Shown: positions 1-11,812 of the stretch, one piece after another
How the letters are laid out: every line of letters starts with the position of its first letter
Position numbering within the stretch: position 1 is the stretch's first letter
Origin: Fremontodendron californicum
Taxonomy: Eukaryota; Streptophyta; Magnoliopsida; Malvales; Malvaceae
Length of the DNA: 64,000 bases
Reading direction: 5' to 3'
Assembly: GCA_030761205.1 (NCBI GenBank)
Contig: JAULJL010000011.1
Coordinates: 15,428,501-15,492,500, forward strand
Program-made: the position numbers and the translations under genes
Notes under the pieces: generated by a model
Told to the model about the DNA's origin: nothing
Seen by the model: the letters and a program-made list of their open reading frames with translations, nothing else
Database searches by the model: none

Positions 1-75
1 TCATGAATTATTTTAACTCGGGAATATCTTTATTTTATTGAAAATCATTACCTTTTTCAAAACATTTAAAAAAAA

Positions 76-110
76 ATATGAATATGAATATGAATATGAA
101 TATGAATATG
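76..110. repeat. (GAATAT)n microsatellite
   Basis: About five to six perfect copies of the hexamer ATGAAT/GAATAT in tandem within the Ogre-like LTR. The other LTR copies (near 15810 and 46030) have only one or two units, so this array expanded locally. Confidence 0.9.
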
Positions 111-149
111 TGTGACATAAATAAAATGACATAGCAAAGTCTAGATAAT

Positions 150-520
150 ATAATGCAACCTAAATGGTATGATATAATTTAAATGTCATAGCATATTCTA
201 AATAAAATGAAATATCCTAAGTCATATGATATATTTTAAATGAAATGAAATGACCTAGGTAATATAATATATTCTATATGAAATAAAATATCCTAAGTCA
301 CATGATATATTCTAAATGAAATGAAATATCCTAAGTGACATAATATATTCTAAATGAAATGAAATGACCTAGGTAACATAATATATTCTATATGAAATGA
401 AATATCCTAAGTCACATGATATATTCTAAATGAAATAAAATGATTTAAATGACGTAGCAAATATAAATGATTTGGCATATAATCTAAATGATATGAAATG
501 ACATGAAACATAAAATAATG
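150..520. repeat. Degenerate AT-rich tandem repeats in LTR copy A
   Basis: Roughly 35-75 bp units built from phrases such as TCCTAAGTCACATGATATAT and AAATGAAATGAAATGACC recur several times. The same degenerate array appears in the sister LTRs near 15900-16190 and 46130-46400, so it is a stable property of this LTR family. Confidence 0.75.
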
Positions 521-3500
521 CTATCATGTAATATGCATGAAAATAAAAATAAAATAATAATGCATGAACATAATATATACTAAATAATATGACAAAAATA
601 AATAACTAAATAAAAAGCATAAGATAGCATGTAATATTCAAAACCATATAACAATTAATATAATATCAAAAATTTAAATAAAAAACAATAACACCATCAT
701 GAAAATTAACATAGAAAAAATCACATATTATATAGTATGCATTAATATGAAAAATGCAATGCATGATAATGTATTTTTTCCTTCAATTAAGAAAATCCGT
801 ATATCTAAAAAGATATCCGGCTACCTTAGGAAAATATATCAAATTAAATATTCTAAAACCAAAAGACTTTGTGATTGTTTGAAAACAATTTTGAAAAGCT
901 TAGATTAAAAATAAAAACTTACCTAAACCCCTTTTAAAACGGCTCTAATTTCCTAAGTTTAAAATCCTGGACTTGACCACCCTTAACTCTAGATTTAAAT
1001 AATCATTTTTAGAGTTAAAAAGGCTTAGAAACTATCCTAAAACAATAGCTAAACTTCCTATCAGCCCCCTCTAAGTAACTTAACCAAAACAGAAAAATGA
1101 TTTTCCTTCCAAATTCAATTCTGACTCCACTGTCCAATTTTATAGAACGATTTTTTACTCTATTTTTAAAAATTTAAAAAATTATGAAAAAAATTACTGG
1201 AGACTCAGGACATGAAAACTACACGGGAAAAAATCGGCTTAATTTTTTGATTAAAGATGACTTCCCAGAAAAATTGGAAAATTATGAGTACTGGTGAAAA
1301 AACTGTTTTGCCAAAACACATTTTTTTTGCCTTTGATAAAATCATTTAAAAATCCAAGTAAAAATGTTAGAGACTCTCCTAATGACTCACAAACAGTATC
1401 TAACACTTTTGAAAAGTTAAGCAAAAATTGGCTAAGTAAAAAAAATCACAAAGGTAGAATAATCAATTTGACAACTCTTTAATTTTCCACAAGTATGCTC
1501 AAAATGAGCATGACTTTGAACCATTGATTGGTCTAAGTCATAAATCAAGTGGCAATGACATGAAATGCATGAAAATACAGAAAATATGATGCATGAAATG
1601 CATGATTTAAAACTTAAATGACATGAAAAATGCATGGCATCAATAAAATGACCTAGACCTAAATGAACTTGCGTGACATTTAATGCAAACTAGGTCTAAA
1701 ATGCATGAATATGCATGGCAAAGCAAACCAATCCTAAACCTAAAGAATGCATGGCAATAACACAAACATATAGCATGCTTAAATAAAATACACAACCAAA
1801 TATCATGAAAATGCAAATCTATCAACTAGCATGATGAAAATCCACATGCAAAGCATAAAATAGAGGGGTGGCCGAATGGCCTCATGCTTTAAAATGAACA
1901 TGGCATTTTCACAAACACATGATATTCTAACATGCATAGCTAATGAATAATACTCAAATCATGCAAACATAAAGTAAAGGCATGAAAACCAATAGGCATT
2001 TTCACAAACACATCGATTACAAAATGTAAAACATAAACAAACTTAAACATTTTGAAAACAGAAAATAAAAGATTCAAGACAAGTAAAATAAACATGATAA
2101 CAAGATAATAGACTCAAAAATGGAAATAAGCAAGCAACCAAATTAAAACAAGCTTCATGTTTATGTATTAGAAGAAGATTTAAAGCATAAAAACTTGTTA
2201 AACATCACTAGAATCATGAAATAAAGAAGCAAAACAGCAACTACCAAAAATACTAGGCCATTCGGCCAACTCAAAAATAAGAGGAAAAAAAAGTTTCAAA
2301 AGCTTTTTACAAGAAAGAATCAAGAAGGAACTTAAAGAAGAATTGAAAACACTTATTAAAAAAGAAAAATCAAAAGAAACTCACCAAATATCAAATGAAA
2401 ACAGCAACTCAAGAATGGAAAATCAAAGAAAGTGCAAGAGTATGGTGCTTAAAGCAACCTCTAAAAGCTATATTGCAAGCTTTTTCTCTTCTAACTTTCT
2501 TTTCTTTTCTAAACTTTTCTTTTTTCCTTTCAACAATGGAGAGAAAATCAGCCAAAAACAAGAGTGAATAGAGAGTGAATAGCTAGTGAATGAAAGAGAG
2601 AGACTCCTCTTCCTTGTAGTGGCCGAATGGCCCTCCTCTTGCTAGGATGTTGTCATCTTTTCTTCAAGCAATTTTGATCCAAAGGCTATTGATCCAAGAT
2701 GTTTAAAATGTGAAATTATCACCCTTAGATTAGGAAATCAGCTATCCACAATTACAGCTATTCAAGAATCTTAAGCCATTATGTTGACACTCTCCCTCTT
2801 CATGCCGTGGTCCATGTGGCTTAATTACAAAGGTTTGATCAAAAAATAACTTCCTTCCTCTTCATTGTTGGCCTTTTGATTAAAAATCAGAAAATATTTG
2901 CCCACCCTTGGGCCTTGGCCAGCTGACCCCTCTTCTTTCAGCCCATGCTTCATTTTTATAAAAGGCAAGAAAAGCCCTTTTTCGATTTCTTGGGTAAAAT
3001 GACCTTTTTGCCCCCCGAAAATAAATAAATAGCAAACGGACTCCAAATTCAATTTTTATTTTTTAAATACTTCTAAAATAATAAAAAATTGAATTCTGGA
3101 GGTTTTCAAGATTTTTCGAGCCTATTTGCTATTTATTTGGATTTTTTCTTCCAAAATTACCTTTTTGTGCTCCCAAACTTTGGCATTTTTTAAACGAGCT
3201 CCAAATTCAGATTTTTATTCACCAATATCTTCCAACTAATTTAAAAGTGTGATCTGGAAGTTTTCATAATTTTTAGAACCCATTTGGTATTTTTTCGGGA
3301 TTTATCTGCTTGAATTACTACGTAGTGGGCCCGGGATTTGGCCATTTTACAAACGAAATCCAAAATCTGAACTCCGAATCCGGATTTTATTTTTCCAATC
3401 TCTTCCAAATAATTTAAGAATGAGATCTGCAAATTTTTAGAATTTTTGGAGTTGATTTGCTATTTTTCTGGGATTTATCTTCTTGAATTTCTACATAGGG

Positions 3501-4288
3501 GACCCGGGATTTGCCCATTTTGGAAACGAACTCCGAATCAAGATTTTTCTTCGCCAATCTCTTCAAAATGATTTAAGAATGAGATCTGCAATTTTTTATA
3601 ATTTTTGGAGTTCATTTTCTATTTTCCACAAATTTTCCAATTTTGCCCTTTTGCCTCCAAAACTCGGTTTTGCTCAAACAAGTCCGATTTTCAGATTTTC
3701 TTCAAACTGAGCCTTGGGCTATCCTTGTTTAATCACTCCTCATCCATTAAGGGCTTTAGTCTTACCGAATCGGGCCGAATCTGTAATTTTTCCAAATTTC
3801 ACCGAAATCCACCAAAACCCCTAATTCTTAGTTTTTTTTTCGGATTGACTTTTCTTTCAATTTTTCTTCCAAGTAGCTTCTCCATTACCCGTAGTCAGTG
3901 CTTATCTTTCATTTGGAACCTTCAATTTAGACCAATTTGATCGTTTAATCACTTTTCGCCAAATTTCTCGGATTAGGGTTTCCTTTCTACTAAATCTCCA
4001 TAACCCAACTTTCGAACTCCATATCTTTCAATGTAGACCTCGGATTATCAAAATTCTTTCACCATTTTTCAATTGAACTTCAAATCTTGATTTTGAAAGT
4101 GGGTTGACTTTTTCAGTAGTTGACTTTTTGAGGTTGACTTTTTCAAGTTTGACTTTTTATGCTCGCCTTCTTAGACTAAGTCTCAGAGTACCACCTGTAG
4201 GATGAAAAAAGTCTTTTTACATTCTGAAACATCAATTTAGGAAGAAAACATACCTGTTTTAGTAGTCCGGACAAAATTAGTGTCTACA

Positions 4289-5385
4289 TCCATCTTTTAA
4301 AAAATTGCTCATTTAGTGAAAACTTTTGAGCCAAAAATGTTATCCCCACAGTGTATGATATCCAAATCTCTTGAAGGCTGATGATCGCTGTTAGAAATTT
4401 TTTTGAATGTGAACTTGGTTTTTTCAAATTGAATTGAATGGCTTGGTGCAACATGATTTTGGTTGATCCAAGAAAACTTCACAAACAAGAAAAATGTATG
4501 TCTCATCTAGGCTCACAAATGAAACAAGTTTTATAAAACATGAATTCCTCGAAGATCAAACAAATTTGATATTCTTTTAACTTCCAAATTATGGCGTTTT
4601 GACAAGTGTCAAGATTAGCTGGGAGTTCAAGGTTGGAAGGTCAATTTGGAAGGGAAAAATAGGTTTAGTTTTCGAAGTCAATCCTCCAAATGAGAGATGA
4701 TAGTTTTGGATGTTCAAGAGTTGCTCGATTTCTTCAAGATGGCTTCATCTTTTGTCATGGCCTCGACAATACCATGAGTGACATCGCAAATTCTCCCATT
4801 TTACTCTAGACTGCCCATTTTTGGGTTATCACCCTAGAGTTTCATTCTTTTCATTTTTTTTTCATTAATTGCTTCATCATGCATTTAAAAATTCAAAATT
4901 TATCCCAAAAAATAGTTTTAACGAGGAAAGGAGACCAATGCCTCAATGATTTCTAAAAAATTTCGCCAGGAATAAGCACATCAGTTCAAATAGCCATGCT
5001 TGATCAAAATGGTCTTTTCAAGGTATGTAGCGTCGGCCAAGGTTCGGGGTTCATAAAGAAAGGATAAATAGGCCTAAAATATATGTTTATAGGTAATCGA
5101 ATCAAGAATCATTTTATGAAGAAAATTCCCTTCGAAAAATTTGTCCTTTCTGAGCTTCTCTTTTCATCTTTTGATTTTCGCTTCCTTTTTTTTTTTTTCT
5201 TGAGCTTTCATTTCGCCATCTTTTCCACATTTTTTACTTTTTTTTTTTTGTGTGGAGAATTTCCAATTTTACAACTTATTTGGGAACTCAATTTGCCTCA
5301 TATCTCTCTTTGAGCTAAGACTCATTTATCTTTGATCTTTGAAAAGATCCTTCCTCACATTTGCTCCCTAGTGTGGAGGGTGATC
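4289..5385 (-). mobile_element. Internal-region scrap of Ogre-like element adjoining LTR copy A
   Basis: Matches the non-coding 3' internal region of the Ogre-like element near 38310-39430 (shared blocks include the 'gactgatgatc...ttgttagaaattt' and 'ccagtgt(a/g)gagggtgatc' segments) and 60765-61856. It carries no supportable gene. The sequence changes to an unrelated repeat at about 5386, just after the conserved GGGTGATCA, so this element is truncated. The expected G-rich PPT next to the LTR is replaced here by an A/T-rich purine stretch. Confidence 0.6.
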
Positions 5386-6292
5386 ATGTAGGGAATAGTC
5401 GGCTCATGCATAAACAGATTTATACAAAAGTAAAGCCGAAAGTAAACATATAAACACCCGGACTACCGCAAGATCTCAGATCATGATATACATTGGTTTC
5501 ATGGCATTTAAAACTTTTAAAACACCAATAGGAACAGAACGTTACCTACTCGAGAACTCGTAATCCCGAGTGTGCCAATCCCTGCAACAAGTCAGCAACT
5601 TGACAGTCACCGAACGACTTCTCAAAGGCCATGAGCAACACAGGTGTCTTGCCTTTAAGGGTGATCCAGACGGACGGTTGTTGGTACCTTCGAAAGGTCT
5701 CAGGGATTCCTCTTTGCTAGCAGATTGATTGGATGATCAATAATCAAAGGTCTCTACTTTGATATCTTGCAATAGCCGAAATCCACCAAAAGAATAGGGT
5801 GAATCGGCAATCAAGAAATACACCAAGAAGAAGAAGAGATAATGGTTCGACAATGGTGATTTCTCCTTGGCCGAATGTGTCTCACACAAAAGAAAAGATG
5901 AACGATTTCTTCCTTTTTCTTTCTTCAAAATCGTAAGTCACCAAGAAGGATTTTCTCTTCTTTTCAATTCGGTAAAAACAAAAGAAGAACCCCTTAGTGT
6001 TTTCTCACTTGGCTGGTCACTTACCTAGAGGAGAGGATAGAATTTTTAATTTTATTTCAAACTCTTTCCTAGATAGAAACTCTTCCTATCAAGGTGATTA
6101 AGCTTAGGCCTAACTCTATCACATAGATGACTTGGCTGAATCCTTCCTCTATAATTTCCAGGTGCATCCAACATGGGATAAGATAGAAGTTTGATCTTGA
6201 TCAAAGAACCTAGTTGAGGTGAAACTCTTTCACTTCAAGCATCCTAGTCTGACTGAGACTCTAACTTTTAAAGACGAGGTCAGACCTATTAT
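5386..6292. repeat. Unclassified repetitive sequence, left part
   Basis: No coding capacity recognised. It is repeated at 61857-62767 and seems to resume after the Athila-like insertion at 13321, because both sides carry similar 'agtttgat...gaaactctttcactt...actctaact' text. It could be an LTR or leader of another element family; I cannot classify it. Confidence 0.5.
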
Positions 6293-7817
6293 TGTTGATT
6301 TTCGCCACGCAAGTGCATGTATCGTAACAAGTAATATAGTGAAAAGTAAAGTGTCGTACACACGAGAAATTGTTATTAATTTTGCTAAGTACTAAAATTA
6401 ACACACTCAATCGTATCTAAACAATTAAATAAAGATGGTAATTAAAAACTAAAATTAAAAAAAAAAACTAATATGAAAGAAAGTAAATTAAAAATGAAGA
6501 ACTCAATTAATTATAAAAGCCTAGGATTACAACTTCCCTCAACACTCCGCTTGAATCTCTCTCTATCTTTTCACTTGATTAATGATCTTGAATTGTTAAC
6601 CTAGAGTTCTATCTTATTTATAAGGACCTTCTGATGGTCTCATGAAAATATCCTTCTTAACCAATTAACTATATTCCTATGATAATTGAATTAAAGAAGA
6701 ACTCATTAAGCTTAGGCTCTAACAATGGTTACAAATGACAAGTAAGTGTATTCCTACCCTACCTACAGATCGATTCATCCTAACAAATGAATATGAAACA
6801 TATGTCATTCAATCCATGTCTAACACTAAACTCCCTATGTCTAGTTGTATTTAGGTTAACAAATCAATCTAATTGGTGGCCAATCAACTAGAAGAATTAA
6901 GAACAAGATTGAACAAATAACTCAACAAATCATTAAATCAAGCTAGAGAGAGAAAGTAAATTCAAACTATGTGTTGAGTTCCATTGAAATCCTAGTAAAA
7001 GAATTTAGTTCATGATAATAAATGAAAACAAATAATCAAATAGTTTCACCATCATCAACAACACAAGAAAAATAAAAAAGAGAAAATAGAAAAATAAGAG
7101 TTGATAGTTATTGAATCTTCAATTCTTCTAATCTACTTGAGAGAATTTGATGGCAACTATCTTCTTGAGAGAGAATTAGGTTTTTAGGTATCCAATCCTC
7201 TTTATTCTGACCTAAAAGAGTCATTTTTAAAGTGTCCAAGGCCTCATAGAATTCTAAACTTCGTTCCCAAGCAAATATGTAAGTATAGGCTTATTTACGT
7301 TTTTTTTGTTTTTGTTTTTGCGAGTACTTTTCATGCCCCTGACGCCACTACCACTGCCTCCTTGGCGCCGCGGCGCAAACTCTTCTATCATGTCCGAGTT
7401 GGTCTCGCTTTTTTTCTCGTACTTTGTCTGCTGTTTTGACTGGGAAAATCTCGTCCGATTTTGATGCTCCTTATACCGTTGGAAAGGTAAGGAAGTCATC
7501 TTCCAAATTAAAGGGGGAGTTTTCTCAAATGAAGTCTTTAAGATCAAGTTTTTCATGAAATAAGCTACGGAGGTCGAATCTGCCTGCTCATTGGTTTGCA
7601 ACGTTTTTCATCGTTTTGCACCTCGAAGCTCCAGATCACCTTGGACCTACAAAAACACATAAATAACAACTGAATAACTATTTTAAACATAAAATGGATC
7701 ATTGAAAAAAATATATATATATAAAACTAATCAAATCCTAATAAAATTCTCAAGGACTTAGCCGATTCAAAAGCATAAAAATGTGGCAAAATAACTATAT
7801 TTCCTATATTTGTCACA
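6293..7817 (-). mobile_element. 3' LTR of the Athila-like element
   Basis: Begins TGTTGATTTTC and ends TGTCACA on the plus strand, so it has TG...CA ends. It aligns with 11813-13280 over most of its length. A related, internally deleted copy is found at 62768-63177. A minus-strand 115-codon ORF in it (7254-7601) has no family features and is not annotated. Confidence 0.8.
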
Positions 7818-7850
7818 CCGCCAAACTTAACATTTTGCTAGTCCTCAAGC
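7818..7850 (-). promoter_or_regulatory. Polypurine tract region of the Athila-like element
   Basis: On the minus strand the LTR is preceded by GAGGACTAGCAAAATGTTAA and then GTTTGGCGG. The same 'GAGGACTAGCAA...' phrase plus G-run precedes the LTRs at 24391 and 31184, which supports this as the plus-strand priming region. Confidence 0.6.
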
Positions 7851-9254
7851 AAAACAAAACAAAACACACTAACTAAATAACCTGACACAAAATATCACTC
7901 AAAATAAATGCACTCAAACAATGATTTCTTTATTTTCCCCAAAAGTTACCTCAAAATCCTGATTCAAAGTAGAACATAAACATAATTCAAATCTATGATT
8001 CAATTCAATCGTAAACTTCATGCTTGAATGGATTTTCAGTGTGTGTGTGAATACTCTCTTTGCAATTCATCACATGCAATCTAAATAAGTTTATGTCAAT
8101 GCAAAATACGAATTAGTACTAGATTCTCATATGTTTGCTTTTCATCTCTCTCTCTCCACTAATGTAGACTAACACTTCATCAAGGATCAAGTAGGACTTT
8201 ATTAAGCTTGTAATGTAAGGCTAGGGTCAAGGTATGATAAAGATAAATTTCGATTTAAGTTCACCCATAGACACTTTACATATATTTATTTTTTTTTTAG
8301 GATTTTTGAGAGCCATAGTCTTTTCCTCATATTACATTCTTTCTTCTTTGAATACACTTCCTTTTTTGCTTCACCAATTTATTCACTTTTTTTTCTCTGT
8401 TTTTGAAAAACCATAAACTTTTTTTTTTACTTCACCATTTCACCCAAATTTGACATGGCTCATAATTGCTTCCTGTAATATCATCACATGCCTATGTAGT
8501 GAGGGTTAATCATGGTTTTTCTTATTTGGCTAGGCTAAAAGATGTGGCAATCAAAGAAAATAGATATATCAATAGGCACAAAGAGGTAGATTAAGGATAA
8601 TCATATATAAAGGTAAGCTTGAAAGGCTCAAATGATCCAAAGATGGCCTAAATCACTCCTCAACTTAGTGTTGTCTAAGATTTCGCCTCGAGAGAGAATC
8701 AGACAAATTCTAGGTTCTAGACATAATCGTAATTCACATCAACATAATCAGTCTTTAAATAAGCAATGCAAATCTAAGCATGAGATTAAGTGCTCAATTT
8801 GTGAAAATCACACCCTAACATGAAACTAACAAAATAATATAACACAAATTCTTCTCATGCTTATGTTTTCCCACTAATCAAGATAAATAAATAACTAAAA
8901 TTCATAATTGGATAAGGATTTCATCATACTAAGTGCAATATATCTCAAGCAAAAACAATTTTTTTTTAGACACCTAACAATAAAATTAGACAATCACACA
9001 AACTAAAATAAATCTAAAGATACACCCCCAAACTTAAAACAAGCATTTTCCTCAATGTTTAGAAATAAAAAGAGTAAGAACAATAAAACTCCCCTATTGA
9101 TGCAAGAAAAGCAGGAGAAACTTTAGTTTTCCTCTTAGACTTCATCATGCTTGTCCAAGTTGGGTGAGTAATCACTACAAAAGAAAACAATGTAAAAAAG
9201 AATTAATAATAATAAAAATACTCTAAAAATTAAAAGAAAAGAAAAATAAAATGT
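7851..9254 (-). other. 3' untranslated internal region, no gene seen
   Basis: AT-rich, with no supportable coding frame. Near 9027-9050 the minus strand shows a TTTAAGTTTGGGGGTG tract preceded by an ACATTGAGGA motif. This corresponds to the hairpin plus G-run that follows pol in the other Athila-like elements here. 63178-64000 duplicates the 7818-8640 part of this region. Confidence 0.6.
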
Positions 9255-9488
9255 TTAGAACTTGGGTTGCCTCCCAAGAAGTGCTTGATTTATAGTTATC
9301 GGCTTAACTATCTCATTGTTAGTTAACCGGCATCCTTCCACTTGAACCATTGCCCTCCCTTTTTTTTTTGCTTTATGAGGCCTTGCATTCACAAAATTAT
9401 GCCTTCCATGCATCTTGGAAGTAGAATGTGAAATTGCTTCAAGTGGTGTAGTGGAATAATTTTCATTGAATGCTTTTTTTGGAATCAC
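9255..9488 (-). pseudogene. Remnant of the 3' end of pol
   Basis: A 77-codon frame ending ...ALLGRQPKF. The nucleotides at its end (equivalent to GCACTTCTTGGGAGGCAACC) match the end of pol in the element at 50-58 kb, where the stop is followed by TAGGAGGCAACCC. This is the extreme C-terminal tail of the polyprotein after loss of RT, RNase H and integrase. No catalytic domain remains. Confidence 0.55.
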
Positions 9489-10058
9489 TATTTACCACTT
9501 TGACTGCGAAACATTCATCAAATTGGTTAGGAAACTTCATAGCCTTAAAAACTTTAAAAGTTACCTGTTGGTCTAAAACTCTCATGGTAAGTTCTCCTTT
9601 TTGTACATCAATGAGAGTTCTACCGGTGGCTAAGAATGGTCTCCCAAGAATTATGGGTATTTCACTATCTTCCTCCATGTCAAGCACAATAAAATCAGTA
9701 GGAAAGAAGAATTTGTCAACCTTTACTAGCACATCTTCCACCATGCCTCTTGGATGTTTGATGGATCTATCGGCTAGTTGCAACATCACTATAGTGGGAT
9801 TTATTTCCCCCAAACCAAGCTTGCTATACATAGAAAGAGGCATTAAATTGATACTTTCCCTCAAATCACACAAAGCTTTACCAAAACTTTATCACCAATG
9901 GCGCATGGAATGGTGAAGCTTCCCGGATCTTTGAGTTTGGTTGGGAGTTTCTTTTGAAGAGTAGCGCTACACTCTTCAGTAAGTGCAACTGTCTCAATCT
10001 CATCCAATTTCCTCTTCTTAGACAAAATTTCTTTCATAAACTTGACATACTTAGGCAT
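9463..10058 (-). pseudogene. Athila-like aspartic protease region, degenerate
   Basis: Two overlapping minus-strand frames (9861-10058 and 9463-9873) together give a gag-protease junction (FTIPCAIG), a flap-proximal region and the typical PIILGRPFLATG motif followed by a TLIDVQKGELTMRV strand. The active-site segment reads CDLRESINLMP, where the family normally has D-[LST]-G-A-S, so the catalytic loop is altered. A frame change separates the two halves. The protein would process the Gag-Pol polyprotein in the virus-like particle, but this copy is presumably inactive. Confidence 0.75.
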
Positions 10059-10127
10059 TTGTTCTGAAGCTTCAGCAAAAAGTATATTAATATTGAGCTT
10101 TTTGAATACCTCAAGAAACCTCTGAAA

Positions 10128-10496
10128 CTATTTGTCAAGCTTATTCTTTTGAAGGCGTTGAGGAAAATATGGTGGTGGGTAGACTGGCGGCTTCTTCTCT
10201 TCTTCTTGAGCCTTCTCAATTTCTTTTCCCCCTAAATTATCCATTTCAAGAGGCTTGGGCGATAATTCTGGCACTTTTCTTTGAAGACATTGAGGAAAAA
10301 GTGGTGGTGGGTAAACTCGAGGTGTCTTCTCCTGAATTCTGTCATTATTCTTCTCCCTACCCACTTCTACTTCTTTTACACTCCTTAATGTAATGGCATT
10401 GCATTGCTCTTTCCTATGGTTCTTAGGATTGGTCATAGTATCACTTGGAAAAGATCCCATTGGGCGATTGTTAACCGCATTAGCAAGCTGGCCCAC
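10128..10496 (-). pseudogene. Gag C-terminal spacer remnant
   Basis: Pro- and Lys-rich frame containing NPKNHRKEQCNAITLRS, the linker between nucleocapsid and protease in Athila-type Gag (compare VNPRENAHAITLRSG at 53.3 kb and VNPKENATIVTLK at 26.8 kb). It also has a tandem duplication: VYPPPLFPQCLQ and VYPPPYFPQRLQ occur about 65 residues apart. It links the gag remnants upstream with the protease downstream through frame breaks. Confidence 0.65.
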
Positions 10497-10499
10497 TTG

Positions 10500-11699
10500 T
10501 GTCTCAAGAATTCTAAGTGATGCTGTTTGACTTTGAAGTAATTCAGCTTGACCTTGAAGTATTTAAGCTTGATTTTGAAGTGATGTTTTATGCTCTTGAA
10601 GTGATTCTGAGTGATTCTGAATGAGATTATCAGTTCTTGCCATGAATTGCATAAACATCTCTTCCATAAATGTCTTCTTTTCTTAGATAGGAGCCCTGGC
10701 TTGTGCTTGAAAACCAGGAGGGACTACTTGCTTAGCTTGTGATGATGGCCCTTGGTTGTTCCAAGAAAAGTTTTGCTGATTCCTCCAAACTGGATTATAA
10801 TCGTTTGGATATGGGTTGTTCTGCTATCTATTATAGTTTCCCACATATTGAGCAGATTCAGCTTTGGTTGGGCATCTATCACTGTTGTGTCCTTCCCCAC
10901 AAAATTCACATGTTACAATTGGGCTTTGGACTGAATGCACACTCATAGTATCAAATTTCTTGGACAAAGTAGCCATCTGTGTCGATAAAGCACTGATCTC
11001 ATCCAACTGATAAACACCTGGAGCTTTCTTTTGCAAAATTCGCTCAGTGGACCATTGATAACTATTGGACGCCATCTCCTCAATTAAATTATAAGCCTCA
11101 TCAATTTCTTTTCCCATGAGTGCCCTACCTGCTGCTGCATCTATAGAACTTCTAGTAGGACCCATTAACCCATTGTAAAAGGTGTTTACCTGAAGCTAGT
11201 CATGTATCCCATGATGAGGACATCGTCAGAGCAGATCTTTATACCTTTCCCAAGCTTCATATAATGATTCTGAGTCATATTGCATAAAAGATGTGATATC
11301 ATTCCACATCTTAGCTGTCTTGGCTGGACGAAAATATTTGGCAAAAACTTTATGGGCTAGATCAGCCCCAGTAGTAATGAAGGCAACAGGAAGAGAGTTC
11401 AACCAACTCTTAGCCTTATCTCGAAGTGAGAAAAGGAAAAGTCTTAGTCTAATGGCATCATCAGTAACACCATTCTGTTTGAAAAGATCCCAAACTTCCA
11501 GGAAATTCACAATGTGAGCATTCGGATCATCGTTCGGTAAGTCGCTAAACTGAACTGCTGTATTGATGATCTGAAGGATGGCCGGCTTTATCTCGAATGT
11601 ATTGGCCTGGATGGCAAGCCTCCGAATACTAGTCTGAAGGTCTTGCATGAGAGGAACCCCATACTCTCTTAAAGTCTTTGTCTCATTAGCTTCAGCCAT
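10500..11699 (-). pseudogene. Athila-like gag (capsid and zinc knuckle), interrupted
   Basis: Starts with MAEANETKTLREYGVPL at 11699, 114 bases inside the 5' LTR, a normal position for gag. The first frame (11226-11699) contains the capsid core: an IQMANxFEIKPAI-like segment, LPNDDPNAHI, LRLFLFSLRDKAKSWLNSLP and AWERYKDLL. A second frame (10824-11165) carries DAAAGRALMGK and a CCHC knuckle C-EFC-GEGH-NSDR-C (CX2CX4HX4C). Stops and frame changes separate the pieces, so no full Gag is made. Identification by motif order and position is firm; lineage (Athila) rests on the motif set and the tRNA-Asp primer site. Confidence 0.8.
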
Positions 11700-11783
11700 T
11701 TTACCTAAAAATGAGAAAGAAAAAGAAAGTTTAAATTAAGACTAAGTATGCTTGGTATTAATATTAACAAAAGTAATAAAACA

Positions 11784-11803
11784 ATTCCCCGGCAACGGCA
11801 CCA
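11784..11803 (-). promoter_or_regulatory. Primer binding site (tRNA-Asp type)
   Basis: Minus-strand TGGTGCCGTTGCCGGGGAAT, nine bases from the LTR edge. It differs by about one base from the TGGCGCCGTTGCCGGGGAT sites at 19415 and 26206, which match the 3' end of plant tRNA-Asp used by Athila elements. Confidence 0.8.
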
Positions 11804-11812
11804 AGAACTTGT

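Larger units (their letters stand above)
1..4288 (-). mobile_element. Ogre/Tat-like LTR, partial (copy A)
   Basis: The sequence aligns through most of its length with the LTRs at 15114-17538 plus 33059-35845, 45318-48043 and 58243-60764. The high-coordinate end reads ...GTGTCTACA, which on the minus strand is the LTR start TGTAGACAC. The other end lies outside the window. The LTR is AT-rich, with a pyrimidine-rich half (about 3000-4200) made of degenerate repeats around the phrase 'aaacgaactccgaatcaagatttt'-type blocks. Short ORFs inside it have no family resemblance and I treat them as chance. Orientation is inferred from the gag genes of the related element at 40-44 kb. Confidence 0.8.

Noticed and set aside
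3605..3940. 111-codon ORF in the Ogre-like LTR
   Set aside because: Pyrimidine-rich low-complexity translation (Phe/Ser), not preserved in the sister LTRs.
7254..7601. 115-codon ORF in the Athila-like LTR
   Set aside because: Not kept open in the other LTR (11813-13320), and no domain is visible.
9470..9916. 148-codon plus-strand ORF
   Set aside because: Antisense shadow of the protease remnant, whose motifs read clearly on the minus strand.
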